A stretch of DNA of 64,000 nt from Haloflavibacter putidus (GCF_006546625.1 NZ_VIAR01000002.1:124001-188000), one strand, 5' to 3'; shown: positions 53,849-63,783, counted from the stretch's first letter. A program made the numbers and translations. Notes: generated from the sequence alone by a model not told the origin.

Positions 53849-54943
53849 ATGAAAGCAGGAATTGTTGGCTTGCCAAATGTGGGAAAATCTACTTTGTTTA
53901 ACTGTTTGTCTAATGCCAAAGCGCAGAGTGCAAACTTCCCTTTTTGTACAATAGAGCCAAATATTGGGGTGGTTAACGTGCCGGATCCGCGTTTAAAAGT
54001 TTTAGAAGATTTGGTAAAACCAGAAAGGGTATTGCCAGCTACTGTAGAGATTGTAGATATTGCAGGCTTGGTAAAAGGAGCCAGTAAGGGAGAAGGTTTA
54101 GGCAATCAGTTTTTAGGTAACATTAGAGAAACAGATGCAATTTTGCACGTTTTGCGTTGTTTTGATAACGATAATGTGGTACACGTTGATGGCAGCGTAG
54201 ATCCCATACGCGACAAAGAAACCATCGATATGGAACTGCAACTAAAAGATTTAGAAACGGTAGAAAAGAAATTAGACAAAGTTAAACGTGCCGCTAAAAC
54301 CGGTCAAAAAGAAGCGCAAAAAGAAGAAGCTGTTTTATTAAAGCTTAAAGAAGGCTTAGAAGCCGGTAAAAATATTCGTGCTTTAGATATAGATAAAGAA
54401 GACCGTGTAGATTTTGTAAAACCTTTACAATTTATAACAGATAAACCGGTATTATATGTATGTAATGTAGACGAAGAAGCTGCAGTTTCTGGTAATCAAT
54501 ATGTAGAGCAAGTTAAAGATGCCGTAAAAAACGAAAATGCCGAAGTTTTGACGCTTGCCGTAGGAATAGAAGCAGATATTGCAGAATTAGAAGATTATGA
54601 AGAGCGCAAAATGTTTCTAGAAGATATAGGTTTAAAAGAAGCGGGCGCCGCAAAACTTATTCAGGCTGCTTACAAATTGCTTAACCAACAAACCTATTTT
54701 ACAGCGGGAGAAAAAGAAGTAAGAGCTTGGACGATTCCTGTTGGTGCGACCGCTCCACAGGCCGCGGGAGTAATTCATACAGATTTTGAAAAAGGTTTTA
54801 TACGTGCAGAAGTTATTAGTTATGCAGATTATGAAAAGTACAAAAACGAAACCAAAATTAAAGAGGCAGGTAAACTAGGTGTAGAGGGAAAAGATTATAT
54901 CGTACAAGATGGCGATGTAATGCATTTTAGATTTAATGTGTAA
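53849..54943 (+). CDS. ychF: YchF/Obg-like GTPase/ATPase
   Basis: A 364-residue P-loop protein of the TRAFAC class. G1 is [16 protein letters not shown]3 is [16 protein letters not shown], and G4-like residues NVDE replace the NKxD of GTPases, which fits the ATP preference of YchF. The C-terminal TGS domain reads [37 protein letters not shown]. YchF associates with ribosomes and is involved in redox and stress responses. It is monocistronic. The upstream gap holds one CTTTACGGAA copy (53781) and a weak promoter. Confidence 0.95.
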   Translation: MKAGIVGLPNVGKSTLFNCLSNAKAQSANFPFCTIEPNIGVVNVPDPRLKVLEDLVKPERVLPATVEIVDIAGLVKGASKGEGLGNQFLGNIRETDAILHVLRCFDNDNVVHVDGSVDPIRDKETIDMELQLKDLETVEKKLDKVKRAAKTGQKEAQKEEAVLLKLKEGLEAGKNIRALDIDKEDRVDFVKPLQFITDKPVLYVCNVDEEAAVSGNQYVEQVKDAVKNENAEVLTLAVGIEADIAELEDYEERKMFLEDIGLKEAGAAKLIQAAYKLLNQQTYFTAGEKEVRAWTIPVGATAPQAAGVIHTDFEKGFIRAEVISYADYEKYKNETKIKEAGKLGVEGKDYIVQDGDVMHFRFNV

Positions 54944-54981
54944 GCAAAGCTTTTTTAGCAGAAAACGATATAATAATTAAA

Positions 54982-55007
54982 GAAAGTCCGGGAACGGGCT
55001 TTTTTTA
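54982..55007 (+). terminator. Terminator after ychF
   Basis: AAAGTCCG pairs with CGGGCTTT (one G-U) across a 4-nt loop, followed by a T-run. Confidence 0.7.
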
Positions 55008-55174
55008 TAGGGTATTTTTACACTTTTATCGAAAAGCTAAGGAGTAATCTTATTATTAAAGAAATGTTAATATATTTCGGTACAAAAATTTATGCTTGCT
55101 GTAAAATACATATTTTTAGATGTAGGCTAAAAACTTTACATACAAATGTATTTCATGAGTTTAAATAAAAATAT

Positions 55175-57364
55175 ATGTTAAGGTACTTTTGTATTTTATT
55201 TTTCGCGCTATTTATCTTGTCTGCATCTTCGCAAGAATATGAAGATATTGCCACAGATTCTTTGGAGCAATATTTAGAAGAATGTTACGAGCACTTTGAG
55301 AAAAGTGAATTTGTAGAATCCGTAAAGATTGCCAATAAACTTTTAGATGCATCGCATAAAAAAGATAACAAACATTTTAAAGCAGAAGCCTATTATTTTC
55401 TTGGTTTAGTAGACGAAATAACCAGAAGTTACGATAGAGCAGAAGTAAAGTACTTAAAATCGCTGTCTATCGTAAAAGAGCTGAAAGATACTTTATTTAT
55501 TGTAGATATTTACAACGGATTAGGAAGTGTTACTGCTTTAAAAGACAAGAATTTTAAAAAATCAGAAGCTTATTATCTTGAAGGCTTAGATCTTGCAGAA
55601 AAAATTAATTCGCAATACACCGCTACTTTAACTTTAAATTTGTGTTGGAATTATTTAGACCAAAACAAACCAGAAAAGGTTACTCCATATGTTAGTCGGT
55701 TACAAAGTTACCTGAAAAACCCTCCAGACGATGGCGACGAACCACTTACACGAAGCAGTATTAACCACGTTTTAGGTAGATATTATACACACAAAAACAG
55801 GTTTGAAAACGCAGAACGTTTATTTAAAAAGTCTATTGCGTTAGGAAAAAAGCACGATTTGTACGAGCAATTGCAATATGCTTATTTATATAGTAGCAAA
55901 GCTTACGCGAAAAATAATAACCACCAAGCAGCGTACAAACATTTACAAGAGCATTTAAAATATAAAGAAATATTTGTAAACAGAGATCTCACAGAAAAAC
56001 TAAGGGCAGAAGGTATACGATTTAAGCTTGCCGAATACGAACGAGCTTTAGAAACTTCTAAACGAGGCGAAGAGCTTATGGCTTCTATTGCTGCCTCGCG
56101 CAATAAATTAATTTGGGTTTATACATTTGTTTTTGTGGTGCTACTCATATTATTGATAATCATTTTTAAAGAAAACCGCACCAAAAGAAAATTAATTAAG
56201 TTTCTAAACCAAAATAACGAAGCTTTAAAAAGAGCCAACCAAAAAGCAGATGCGGCAGCCAAGATAAAATCGCAATTTATTAATAGCATAAGCCACGAGA
56301 TTCGCACTCCGTTACACGGTGTAGTTGGTATAACTTCTCTTTTATTGGCTGAAAAAGAAATTTCTGACGGGAATAAACAGCTTCTCGAATCGCTTAAATT
56401 CTCTGGAGATTATCTGTTAAGTTTAATTAACAATGTGTTGCTAATTAGTAAAATAGATAACCACAAAGTAAAAATAAGACCAAAAGAAACAGATTTAAAA
56501 AGCTTTACGGATAATATTACCAATTCTGTACAATTTTCTGCAGAAAAAAATGATTGTCAGGTTCACGTAGATTTGTCGCGCGATATTCCTTCAAAAGTAA
56601 TGATAGATAGCACGATACTTTTTGAAATTTTAATAAACCTGATAGAAAATGCAATAAAATTTACTAAAAGCGGAAAAGTAATTCTATCTATAAAATTGGT
56701 GCAAGAAAAAGAAAATAAACTTGTCTTACAGTTTGCCGTAACAGACAATGGTGCCGGAATACCAAAAGATAAAAAAGAAGAGATATTTAACGAGTTTTCG
56801 CAAGTTAACCTAGACACCAGTATTATGGAAGGAACCGGCTTAGGACTTTCTATAGTAAAAAAATTGCTTGATTTGATGGATAGCGAAATACAAGTAGAAA
56901 GCAAATTAGGGAAGGGTACTACTTTTTATTTTGACTTAATCTGCGCTAAAATTAAAGATACACCAGCTCATAAAAAACTGGTAACCAACAAAAAATTGCT
57001 TGCCAACGCTCGCATTTTGCTTATAGAAGACAATAAAATTAACCGTATGGTCATAGAGAAATTCTTATCTGCTTACCAGGTTAATTTAGATATAAAAGAC
57101 GAAGGTAAAGAAGGTTATCAAGCAATAACTCAAAATGAATACGATTTAATTTTACTCGATATTAATATACCCGGTATGAATGGCTTTGAAATATCCCAAA
57201 AAGTTCGAGAGACGCAAAACAATGTTCCTATAATTGCTGTAACAGCTTCAGAATTACGAGAAATTCAAGAAAAAGCAGATCTTGCCGGTATAGATGATAT
57301 TTTAATAAAGCCATTTAGCAAAGAAAAACTAGTGGCAATTATAGAAAAACATCTACTTAAATAG
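55175..57364 (+). CDS. TPR-containing hybrid histidine kinase with receiver domain
   Basis: A 729-residue two-component protein. A signal sequence (MLRYFCILFFALFILSASSQ) leads to tetratricopeptide-like helices (about 25-275), then a transmembrane helix at about 310-335 (KLIWVYTFVFVVLLILLIIIF). A coiled-coil follows, then HisKA with H374 in INSISHEIRTPLHG, a HATPase (NLIENAIKF, DNGAGI, GTGLGLSI) and a receiver with D662 in LLDINIPGMNGFE and conserved K in LIKPF. It senses a periplasmic input and passes phosphate to its own receiver. No DNA-binding response regulator is adjacent, so the output partner is elsewhere. Confidence 0.9.
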   Translation: MLRYFCILFFALFILSASSQEYEDIATDSLEQYLEECYEHFEKSEFVESVKIANKLLDASHKKDNKHFKAEAYYFLGLVDEITRSYDRAEVKYLKSLSIVKELKDTLFIVDIYNGLGSVTALKDKNFKKSEAYYLEGLDLAEKINSQYTATLTLNLCWNYLDQNKPEKVTPYVSRLQSYLKNPPDDGDEPLTRSSINHVLGRYYTHKNRFENAERLFKKSIALGKKHDLYEQLQYAYLYSSKAYAKNNNHQAAYKHLQEHLKYKEIFVNRDLTEKLRAEGIRFKLAEYERALETSKRGEELMASIAASRNKLIWVYTFVFVVLLILLIIIFKENRTKRKLIKFLNQNNEALKRANQKADAAAKIKSQFINSISHEIRTPLHGVVGITSLLLAEKEISDGNKQLLESLKFSGDYLLSLINNVLLISKIDNHKVKIRPKETDLKSFTDNITNSVQFSAEKNDCQVHVDLSRDIPSKVMIDSTILFEILINLIENAIKFTKSGKVILSIKLVQEKENKLVLQFAVTDNGAGIPKDKKEEIFNEFSQVNLDTSIMEGTGLGLSIVKKLLDLMDSEIQVESKLGKGTTFYFDLICAKIKDTPAHKKLVTNKKLLANARILLIEDNKINRMVIEKFLSAYQVNLDIKDEGKEGYQAITQNEYDLILLDINIPGMNGFEISQKVRETQNNVPIIAVTASELREIQEKADLAGIDDILIKPFSKEKLVAIIEKHLLK

Positions 57365-57453
57365 CGGGCATAAAAAAAAATAAATACTTTCTAAAAAAGA
57401 GGTTTTATTTTCGCTTAAAACCTACTATATTAGCCGTACAGCATTAATCTTAT

Positions 57454-59313
57454 ATGGCACAAGAAACAAAGTACACCGAGGATAATATACGGTCGTTAGA
57501 CTGGAAAGAACATATTAGGATGCGCCCGGGTATGTATATTGGTAAATTGGGCGATGGTTCTAGCGCAGATGATGGTATTTACATTCTTCTAAAAGAGGTT
57601 TTAGACAACTCTATAGACGAATTTGTAATGGGTTCCGGCAAAACTATCGAGGTTTCTATTCAAGGCCAACGCGTAATTGTACGCGATTACGGACGTGGAA
57701 TTCCCCTAGGAAAAGTGGTAGACGTAGTTTCTAAAATGAATACCGGTGGTAAATACGACACAAAAGCTTTTAAAAAATCGGTTGGGTTAAATGGGGTAGG
57801 TACCAAAGCGGTAAATGCATTGTCCAATTTTTTTCGAGTAGAATCTAACAGAGAAGGTAAATCGGCTGCAGCCGAATTTGCTCAGGGAGAAATTCAAGAA
57901 GAAGAGTTTCTAGAAGAAACTTCGCGCAGACGCGGTACCAAAATTACTTTTGTGCCAGACGATAGTATTTTTAAAAAATACAAATACCGTTCTGAGTATG
58001 TGAGTAAAATGCTTAAAAACTACGTTTATCTCAATCCGGGATTAACCATTGTATATAACGGCGAAAAATTTTATTCAGAAAACGGATTAAAAGATTTACT
58101 GTCAGATCGTATAAACGAAAACGATAGACTTTTCCCAATTATTCACCTTCGCGGAGAAGATATAGAAGTTGCCATAACCTACAATAAAACACAATACAGC
58201 GAAGAATACAATTCTTTTGTAAACGGACAACATACCACGCAAGGCGGGACACATCAATCTGCTTTTAGAGAAGCCATTGTAAAAACAGCACGAGAATTTT
58301 ACGGAAAGAATTTTGATGCCAGCGATATTAGAAAATCTATCGTTTCTGCAATTAGTATTAAAGTAATGGAGCCGGTTTTTGAAAGTCAGACAAAAACGAA
58401 ACTAGGCTCTACAGATATGGGCGGTAAATTGCCAACGGTACGTACCTATATTTTAGACTTTGTTAAACGACAGTTAGATAATTATTTACACCGTAATCCA
58501 GAAACAGCCGAGAAACTTCAGAAGAAAATATTACAAGCAGAAAAAGAGCGTAAAGATTTATCCGGAATACGAAAATTGGCGAAAGAACGGGCTAAAAAAG
58601 CCAGTCTGCACAATAAAAAATTAAGAGATTGCCGTATACATTTGGGCGATGTAAAAAAAGAACGCAACTTAGAAACAACCTTGTTTATAACAGAGGGAGA
58701 TTCGGCTAGCGGTAGTATAACAAAATCCAGAGATGTAAATACACAAGCGGTTTTTAGCTTAAAAGGAAAACCTTTAAATTCTTACGGTCTAAGCAAAAAG
58801 ATTGTTTACGAGAACGAAGAATTTAACCTTTTGCAAGCAGCCTTAAATATAGAAGATTCTATAGAAGAGTTGCGTTATAACAATGTGGTAATAGCCACAG
58901 ATGCAGATGTAGACGGGATGCACATTAGGTTGTTGTTAATTACTTTTTTCCTGCAATTCTTTCCGGAATTGATTAAAGAAGGACATTTATATATTTTGCA
59001 AACCCCGCTTTTTAGGGTACGAAATAAAAAAGAAACCTATTATTGCTATTCTGAAGAAGAAAAACGCAATGCGATTAATAAGTTAAGAGGAAAACCGGAA
59101 ATTACACGATTTAAAGGTCTGGGAGAAATCTCTCCAGATGAGTTTAAATATTTTATAGGCGAAGATATTCGCTTAGATCCGGTTATGATAGATAAAGATA
59201 CCGGTATAGAAGATTTACTGAAGTTTTATATGGGAAAAAATACAAGCGACAGGCAAGAATTTATTATAGATAACCTGCGAGTAGAGTTGGATGTAGTAGA
59301 AGAACTTCAGTAA
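57454..59313 (+). CDS. parE: DNA topoisomerase IV subunit B
   Basis: A 619-residue type II topoisomerase ATPase. The GHKL site is visible as VLDNSIDEF and GRGIPLG. The Toprim domain starts near E414 in [17 protein letters not shown] and contains [11 protein letters not shown]. These match both ParE and GyrB, but the pairing with the parC-type gene, the shorter size and the absence of GyrB-specific insertions favour ParE. Its product works with ParC to decatenate daughter chromosomes. It starts an operon parE-parC-mscL: 39-bp gap to parC. A CTTTACGGAA core is at 58298, read F-Y-G-K. Confidence 0.85.
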   Translation: MAQETKYTEDNIRSLDWKEHIRMRPGMYIGKLGDGSSADDGIYILLKEVLDNSIDEFVMGSGKTIEVSIQGQRVIVRDYGRGIPLGKVVDVVSKMNTGGKYDTKAFKKSVGLNGVGTKAVNALSNFFRVESNREGKSAAAEFAQGEIQEEEFLEETSRRRGTKITFVPDDSIFKKYKYRSEYVSKMLKNYVYLNPGLTIVYNGEKFYSENGLKDLLSDRINENDRLFPIIHLRGEDIEVAITYNKTQYSEEYNSFVNGQHTTQGGTHQSAFREAIVKTAREFYGKNFDASDIRKSIVSAISIKVMEPVFESQTKTKLGSTDMGGKLPTVRTYILDFVKRQLDNYLHRNPETAEKLQKKILQAEKERKDLSGIRKLAKERAKKASLHNKKLRDCRIHLGDVKKERNLETTLFITEGDSASGSITKSRDVNTQAVFSLKGKPLNSYGLSKKIVYENEEFNLLQAALNIEDSIEELRYNNVVIATDADVDGMHIRLLLITFFLQFFPELIKEGHLYILQTPLFRVRNKKETYYCYSEEEKRNAINKLRGKPEITRFKGLGEISPDEFKYFIGEDIRLDPVMIDKDTGIEDLLKFYMGKNTSDRQEFIIDNLRVELDVVEELQ

Positions 59314-59352
59314 AAAAAGTATAAATTAAAACGCGATTAGTTTTATTGCTTA

Positions 59353-61980
59353 ATGGATATAGAAAACCCAAACGAAGAAAACGAACAGAATAATATAGAA
59401 GAGAATAACCAAGAGGTTTTAACCAAAGTTTCCGGTATGTATAAAGACTGGTTTTTGGATTATGCCTCTTACGTTATTTTAGAGCGTGCAGTGCCGGCCG
59501 TAGAAGATGGTTTTAAACCGGTGCACAGACGTATAATGCATTCTATGAAAGACCTGGACGATGGCCGCTACAATAAAGTTGCCAATATTGTAGGACATAC
59601 AATGCAATACCACCCGCACGGCGATGCTAGTATTGCAGACGCTATGGTGCAAATTGGTCAAAAAGAATTATTGATTGATACGCAAGGAAACTGGGGTAAT
59701 ATTTTAACCGGAGACCGCGCCGCTGCGCCAAGATACATAGAAGCGCGTCTTTCTAAATTTGCGTTAGAAGTTGTTTTTAACCCAAAAACAACCGATTGGC
59801 AAAATTCTTATGACGGTCGTAAAAAAGAACCGGTGACCTTGCCGGTAAAATTTCCTTTACTTTTAGCGCAAGGAGCAGAAGGTATTGCGGTTGGATTGAG
59901 CACGCGTATTTTACCACACGATTTTAACGAACTTATAGACGCTTCCATAAAGCATTTAAAAGGTAAACGTTTTAAATTATTTCCAGATTTTCCTACCGCC
60001 GGTATTATGGATGTAAGCAATTACAACGATGGTTTGCGCGGCGGCAAGGTGAGAATACGGGCTAAAATTAATCAAAGAGACAAAAATACGCTGGTTGTTA
60101 CCGAAATACCTTATGGCACTACAACTTCCAGTTTAATAGACTCGGTTATAAAAGCCAACGAAAAAGGCAAGATTAAAGTAAAACATATAGAAGATAATAC
60201 GGCAGAAAATGTAGAAATACTCATTCATTTACCCAATAATTTATCGCCAGATAAAACTATAGATGCGCTGTACGCTTTTACCAATTGCGAGATTTCTATA
60301 TCGCCATTAAGTTGTATAATTATAGATCATAAACCACATTTTATTGGGGTTTCAGAAATTTTACGACTTAGTACAGACCACACTTTGTCGCTCTTAAAAA
60401 AAGAGTTAGAAATAAAGTTGCACGAGCTGGAAGAACAATGGCATTTCTCTTCTTTAGAACGAATTTTTATAGAAAAAAGAATTTACCGAGACATAGAAGA
60501 AGAAGAAACTTGGGAAGGCGTAATTGCTGCCATAGACAAAGGTTTGCAACCGCATATTGGGCATTTAAAAAGAGCCATAACTACAGAAGATATTACGCGA
60601 TTAACAGAAATAAAAATCAAACGCATTTCGCGTTTTGATCTAGATAAAGCACAACAAAAAATTGATGCTTTAGAAGATGAAATTGCACAAGTAAAACATA
60701 ATCTAGACAATTTAATTGCCTTTGCAATAGCCTATTTTGAAAGTCTTAAAAAGAACTATGGTGAAGGCCGCGAACGTAAAACAGAATTGCGTTTGTTTGA
60801 AGATATAGAAGCTACAAAAGTGGTTATTCGCAATACAAAATTGTACGTTAATAGAAAAGAAGGTTTTATTGGTACTTCTTTACGGAAGGATGAATACGTA
60901 ACAGATTGTAGCGATATAGACGATATTATTTGCTTTACGGAAGATGGGACAATGCGCGTAACCAAAGTAGACAGTAAAACCTTTATTGGCAAAAATATTA
61001 TTCACGTTGCTGTTTTTAAGAAAAAAGACAAACGCACTATTTATAATGTTATTTATAAAAACGGCAAAGGCGGTAATAATTACTTAAAACGTTTTGCAGT
61101 AACGTCTATAACCCGCGATAGGGAATATAGTGTTGGTAAAGGAAAACCTGGCACGCAAGTACTTTATTTTTCGGCCAACCCTAATGGCGAAGCAGAAGTG
61201 GTTACCGTATATTTACGCCAAAAAGGACAGCTTAAGAAATTAAAATTTGAAGTAGACTTTGCCGACTATAAAATTAAAGGAAGAGGCGTAAAAGGAAATT
61301 TAATTACCAAACACGCCGTTAAGCGAATTGAACTAAAAGAAGAGGGTGTTTCTACTTTAAAACCAAGAAAAATTTGGTTTGACGATGTCGTGCAACGTCT
61401 AAATACAGATGAAAGAGGAGAACTGATAGGAGAGTTTAAAGGCGAAGACAGAATTTTGTTGGTAACGCAAGATGGTTTAGTAAAAACCATTGTTCCGGAA
61501 CTAACTACACGTTTTGATGAAGCATACGTGGTATTGGAAAAATGGATTCCCGAAAAACCAATCACAGCAGTTTATTGGGAAGGAGAAAAAGAGCGGTATT
61601 ATGTAAAACGTTTCCTAATTGAAAATCCAGAAAGAGAAGAACTTATTATTACCGAGCACCCTAAATCCCAATTAGAATTAATTTCTACAGATTATATACC
61701 GCTGTTAGAAATGGTTTTTAAAAAAGCAAAAGGCAAAGAAAGAAAACCAAACGAAACGCTTAATTTAGAAGAGTTTATTGCTGTAAAAGGTATAAAAGCC
61801 CAAGGCAATCAATTAACCACAGATAAGGTAAAACAACTAAATTTACTAGAACCCATTGCCTATAAAGAAGAAGACGAAGAAGAGGAAGTTACTGAAAATA
61901 ACAAGAATCAGATAGAAGAAGAAAAAGACGATAACGCCAATAACAAAAAAGATGACGAGTCGCAACCTACGTTGTTCTAA
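59353..61980 (+). CDS. parC: DNA topoisomerase IV subunit A
   Basis: A 875-residue enzyme. Its winged-helix breakage domain has VHRRIMHSM and HPHGDASI, and the active tyrosine is Y128 in APRYIEARLSKFA. A coiled-coil gate (LEDEIAQVKHNLDNL) and a C-terminal beta-pinwheel (VTSITRDREYSVGKGKPGTQ) follow. The last 40 residues are highly acidic (EEDEEEEVTENNK). The missing GyrA-box and operon with parE favour topoisomerase IV. Two TTTACGGAA copies lie within it, at 60879 and 60934, in different frames (L-R-K and F-T-E). Confidence 0.85.
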   Translation: MDIENPNEENEQNNIEENNQEVLTKVSGMYKDWFLDYASYVILERAVPAVEDGFKPVHRRIMHSMKDLDDGRYNKVANIVGHTMQYHPHGDASIADAMVQIGQKELLIDTQGNWGNILTGDRAAAPRYIEARLSKFALEVVFNPKTTDWQNSYDGRKKEPVTLPVKFPLLLAQGAEGIAVGLSTRILPHDFNELIDASIKHLKGKRFKLFPDFPTAGIMDVSNYNDGLRGGKVRIRAKINQRDKNTLVVTEIPYGTTTSSLIDSVIKANEKGKIKVKHIEDNTAENVEILIHLPNNLSPDKTIDALYAFTNCEISISPLSCIIIDHKPHFIGVSEILRLSTDHTLSLLKKELEIKLHELEEQWHFSSLERIFIEKRIYRDIEEEETWEGVIAAIDKGLQPHIGHLKRAITTEDITRLTEIKIKRISRFDLDKAQQKIDALEDEIAQVKHNLDNLIAFAIAYFESLKKNYGEGRERKTELRLFEDIEATKVVIRNTKLYVNRKEGFIGTSLRKDEYVTDCSDIDDIICFTEDGTMRVTKVDSKTFIGKNIIHVAVFKKKDKRTIYNVIYKNGKGGNNYLKRFAVTSITRDREYSVGKGKPGTQVLYFSANPNGEAEVVTVYLRQKGQLKKLKFEVDFADYKIKGRGVKGNLITKHAVKRIELKEEGVSTLKPRKIWFDDVVQRLNTDERGELIGEFKGEDRILLVTQDGLVKTIVPELTTRFDEAYVVLEKWIPEKPITAVYWEGEKERYYVKRFLIENPEREELIITEHPKSQLELISTDYIPLLEMVFKKAKGKERKPNETLNLEEFIAVKGIKAQGNQLTTDKVKQLNLLEPIAYKEEDEEEEVTENNKNQIEEEKDDNANNKKDDESQPTLF

Positions 61981-61989
61981 GTTAGTAAG

Positions 61990-62427
61990 ATGAAGATAAT
62001 TAAGGAGTTTAAAGAGTTTGCCATAAAAGGTAATATGATAGATATTGCCGTTGGGGTAATAATTGGGGCCGCTTTTAACAAGGTTATAGATGTTCTGGTA
62101 AAAAAAATTATGATGCCGCCACTGTCTATGCTTACCAGTGGTATTAATTATGAAGACAAAAAGTTAATACTACAAGAAGCGGTAGAAGTAAACGGCGAGA
62201 TTACTTCGCCGGCCATTGCCATAGAATATGGTGAGTTATTTACTGCTTTTTTAAACTTTTTAATAATTGCTTTTGTGGTTTTTATGGTAATCCGGGCAAT
62301 GAACAGACTTCGTAAAAACGCACAAGATCCCGAAAACAAAAAGACCGTTACCCCAAAAGACATCGAACTTTTATCGGACTTAAAAAACCTTATGCACGAG
62401 CAAAACGAACTTTTAAAGAAGAAGTAG
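61990..62427 (+). CDS. mscL: Large-conductance mechanosensitive channel
   Basis: A 145-residue inner-membrane channel of homopentameric form, which opens under osmotic downshock. TM1 is AIKGNMIDIAVGVIIGAAFNKVIDVLV and TM2 is LFTAFLNFLIIAFVVFMVIRAMNRL, separated by a periplasmic loop. The C-terminal helix NLMHEQNELLKKK is also visible; its last codons form the first part of the 62-bp direct repeat that recurs 880 bp downstream. It lies 9 nt after the parC stop and is the last gene of the parE operon. Confidence 0.95.
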   Translation: MKIIKEFKEFAIKGNMIDIAVGVIIGAAFNKVIDVLVKKIMMPPLSMLTSGINYEDKKLILQEAVEVNGEITSPAIAIEYGELFTAFLNFLIIAFVVFMVIRAMNRLRKNAQDPENKKTVTPKDIELLSDLKNLMHEQNELLKKK

Positions 62428-62463
62428 GTTGGATTTTATGAGGTGTTGGACATAATTTAAAAC
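62402..62463 (+). repeat. 62-bp direct repeat, copy 1 (3' end of mscL and following bases)
   Basis: The 62 bp starting at 62402 covers the last eight codons and stop of mscL plus 36 bp beyond. It matches 63281-63342 at 57 of 62 positions. Its sense is the same in both copies, so it is a direct repeat. It flanks a CPBP protease gene. Confidence 0.85.
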
Positions 62464-62474
62464 CAACCAAGTAA

Positions 62475-63191
62475 ATGATAGGAATTTTAGTCGCAATTGC
62501 CATTTCTTGGTTACTTCTATACTTAATAGAAAAGAAGAATATTTTAGCATTAGGATTTCTTCCAATTGCAAAAAGGTTAAAACAATTCTTAATCGGATTT
62601 TTAATAACTGGAATACTTTGCGTTCTTGACCAATTTTTAGAATCATATCTAAAATCATCAACTTGGATTCTGAACGAAGATATTACTGGCGGGATTATTT
62701 TAAAATCATTTTGGTGGGATGTTAAATCCGTATTGACAGAAGAATTAATTTTTCGTGGAGCTTTGCTGTATATTCTAATTCAAAAAATTGGCTCACGTAA
62801 AAGTATATTGATTTCCGCCATTGCATTCGGAGTTTATCATTGGTTCTCTTTTGGAGTTTTAGGAAATATAATGGCAATGATTTTAGTTTTTATCGGGACT
62901 GGGCTAATGGGCTATGCTTGGGCTTGGGCTTTCTCGAAAACCAAATCGATAATGCTACCTTTCGGACTTCATTTAGGCTGGAATTTTATTTATAACACTA
63001 TATTTTCAAACGGACCATTAGGCGAATTGATGTTTATTTCAAAAGGCGGAAATGAATTAACTGATTGGATTTCACTGCTAAACTTTGTTAGTGGTTTAGT
63101 AATAGTTCCAATTTTAATTTTATTTTATGTCAAGTATTTTGTGAAAGACGAAACAAAACTAAATACAGGAGCGAAGAAAAAATATGCTTAA
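62475..63191 (+). CDS. CPBP-family intramembrane metalloprotease
   Basis: A 238-residue multi-spanning protein. The motif-1 pair is E89-E90 with R94 in TEELIFRGALLY; motif 2 is FGVYHWFSFG; and the third is HLGWNF, giving the HxxxN/B type active site. These residues are intact. Bacterial CPBP proteases process membrane-anchored peptides, and eukaryotic relatives (Rce1) cut CAAX proteins. The gene stands alone and is bracketed by direct repeats of the mscL 3' end, so it looks inserted. Its start (62475) lies 12 bp after the repeat. Confidence 0.8.
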   Translation: MIGILVAIAISWLLLYLIEKKNILALGFLPIAKRLKQFLIGFLITGILCVLDQFLESYLKSSTWILNEDITGGIILKSFWWDVKSVLTEELIFRGALLYILIQKIGSRKSILISAIAFGVYHWFSFGVLGNIMAMILVFIGTGLMGYAWAWAFSKTKSIMLPFGLHLGWNFIYNTIFSNGPLGELMFISKGGNELTDWISLLNFVSGLVIVPILILFYVKYFVKDETKLNTGAKKKYA

Positions 63192-63280
63192 CACCATACA
63201 AACACGCGTTCACCATATTAAAACGCTATGTAGGATAAAAAAGTAAATCAAAAACACCAAACATCACTCCATCCAAGAGT

Positions 63281-63342
63281 AAAACGAGCTTTTAAAGAAG
63301 AAGTAGGTTGGATTTTAGGAGGTGTTGGTATTAATTTAAAAC
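63281..63342 (+). repeat. 62-bp direct repeat, copy 2 (downstream of the CPBP gene)
   Basis: This copy still encodes the mscL C-terminus N-E-L-L-K-K-K and stop in the same frame, although no mscL body precedes it. It differs from copy 1 at 5 positions. The short stretch before it shows no similarity to mscL. Confidence 0.85.
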
Positions 63343-63349
63343 TTAAAAT

Positions 63350-63783
63350 ATGGAAATAATTAATACAAATATTGGATGGTTGATTTTCATCGCTATTACA
63401 GCATCTATATTTATTTATAAAAAAGCACAAAAAGCCCCGATGTTAATACGTGTAAATTTGAAACAACTAAAAAAATTAAAGGTTTACCTCACGATAATTT
63501 AAACCTTATCAAGCAGGCTTTGAAAAATGCTGGTTTTAATAAAGTTGGAATCGATGAGGATAAAAACTGTTTTTACGCGAAAACTACATTTTCAATGTCC
63601 TCATTTCTTGAATATATCGAAATATCCTATCAAAATACTCAAAATAAAACTGAATTAAAGTTTAAATCTATATGTGCTTTACCTACTCAGATTTATGATT
63701 GGGGAAAAAATAAAAGAAACTTTGAAAGGTTCGAAAAAGAGATAGATCAGCTACTCAGTGTTAATAAAACTTCTTTATCTTAA
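63350..63783 (+). pseudogene. Frameshifted gene for a small single-span membrane protein
   Basis: The first frame begins MEIINTNIGWLIFIAITASIFIYKKAQKA and runs into an early stop. A single-base shift near 63437-63441, in a stretch of five A, G and four C, reopens it as DVNTCKFETTKKIKGLPHDNLNLIKQALKNAGFNK, then KNCFYAKTTFSMSSFLEY, YDWGKNKRNFERFEKE and a stop at 63783. Together they give one protein of about 144 residues with a short N-terminal membrane anchor. Either the gene is broken or the shift is a sequencing error in a homopolymer. No family recognised. Confidence 0.65.

Larger units (their letters stand above)
113..60942. repeat. Dispersed CTTTACGGAA motif family (24 copies of the TTTACGGAA core)
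   Basis: Forward starts: 113, 3595, 6127, 7576, 10862, 13972, 17107, 17940, 22047, 29964, 32879, 36566, 47624, 51812, 53782, 58298, 60879 and 60934. Reverse starts: 604, 1092, 10184, 10219, 13366 and 40696. Eighteen are preceded by C in motif orientation. Five extra CTTTACGGAT variants are near 21498, 22065, 26879, 55320 and 56510. Copies in genes are read as L-Y-G, F-R-K, F-T-E, S-V-K, L-R-K and others, so no single frame or codon pair explains them. Nine of 24 are intergenic, above the gap share of the window. The list was made by eye. Confidence 0.8.

Noticed and set aside
63184-63215. Integron-type attC-like core after the CPBP gene
   Set aside because: A GCTTAAC-like string matches an inverse core, but the matching GTTRRRY core and stem are missing or mismatched and no integrase is present.
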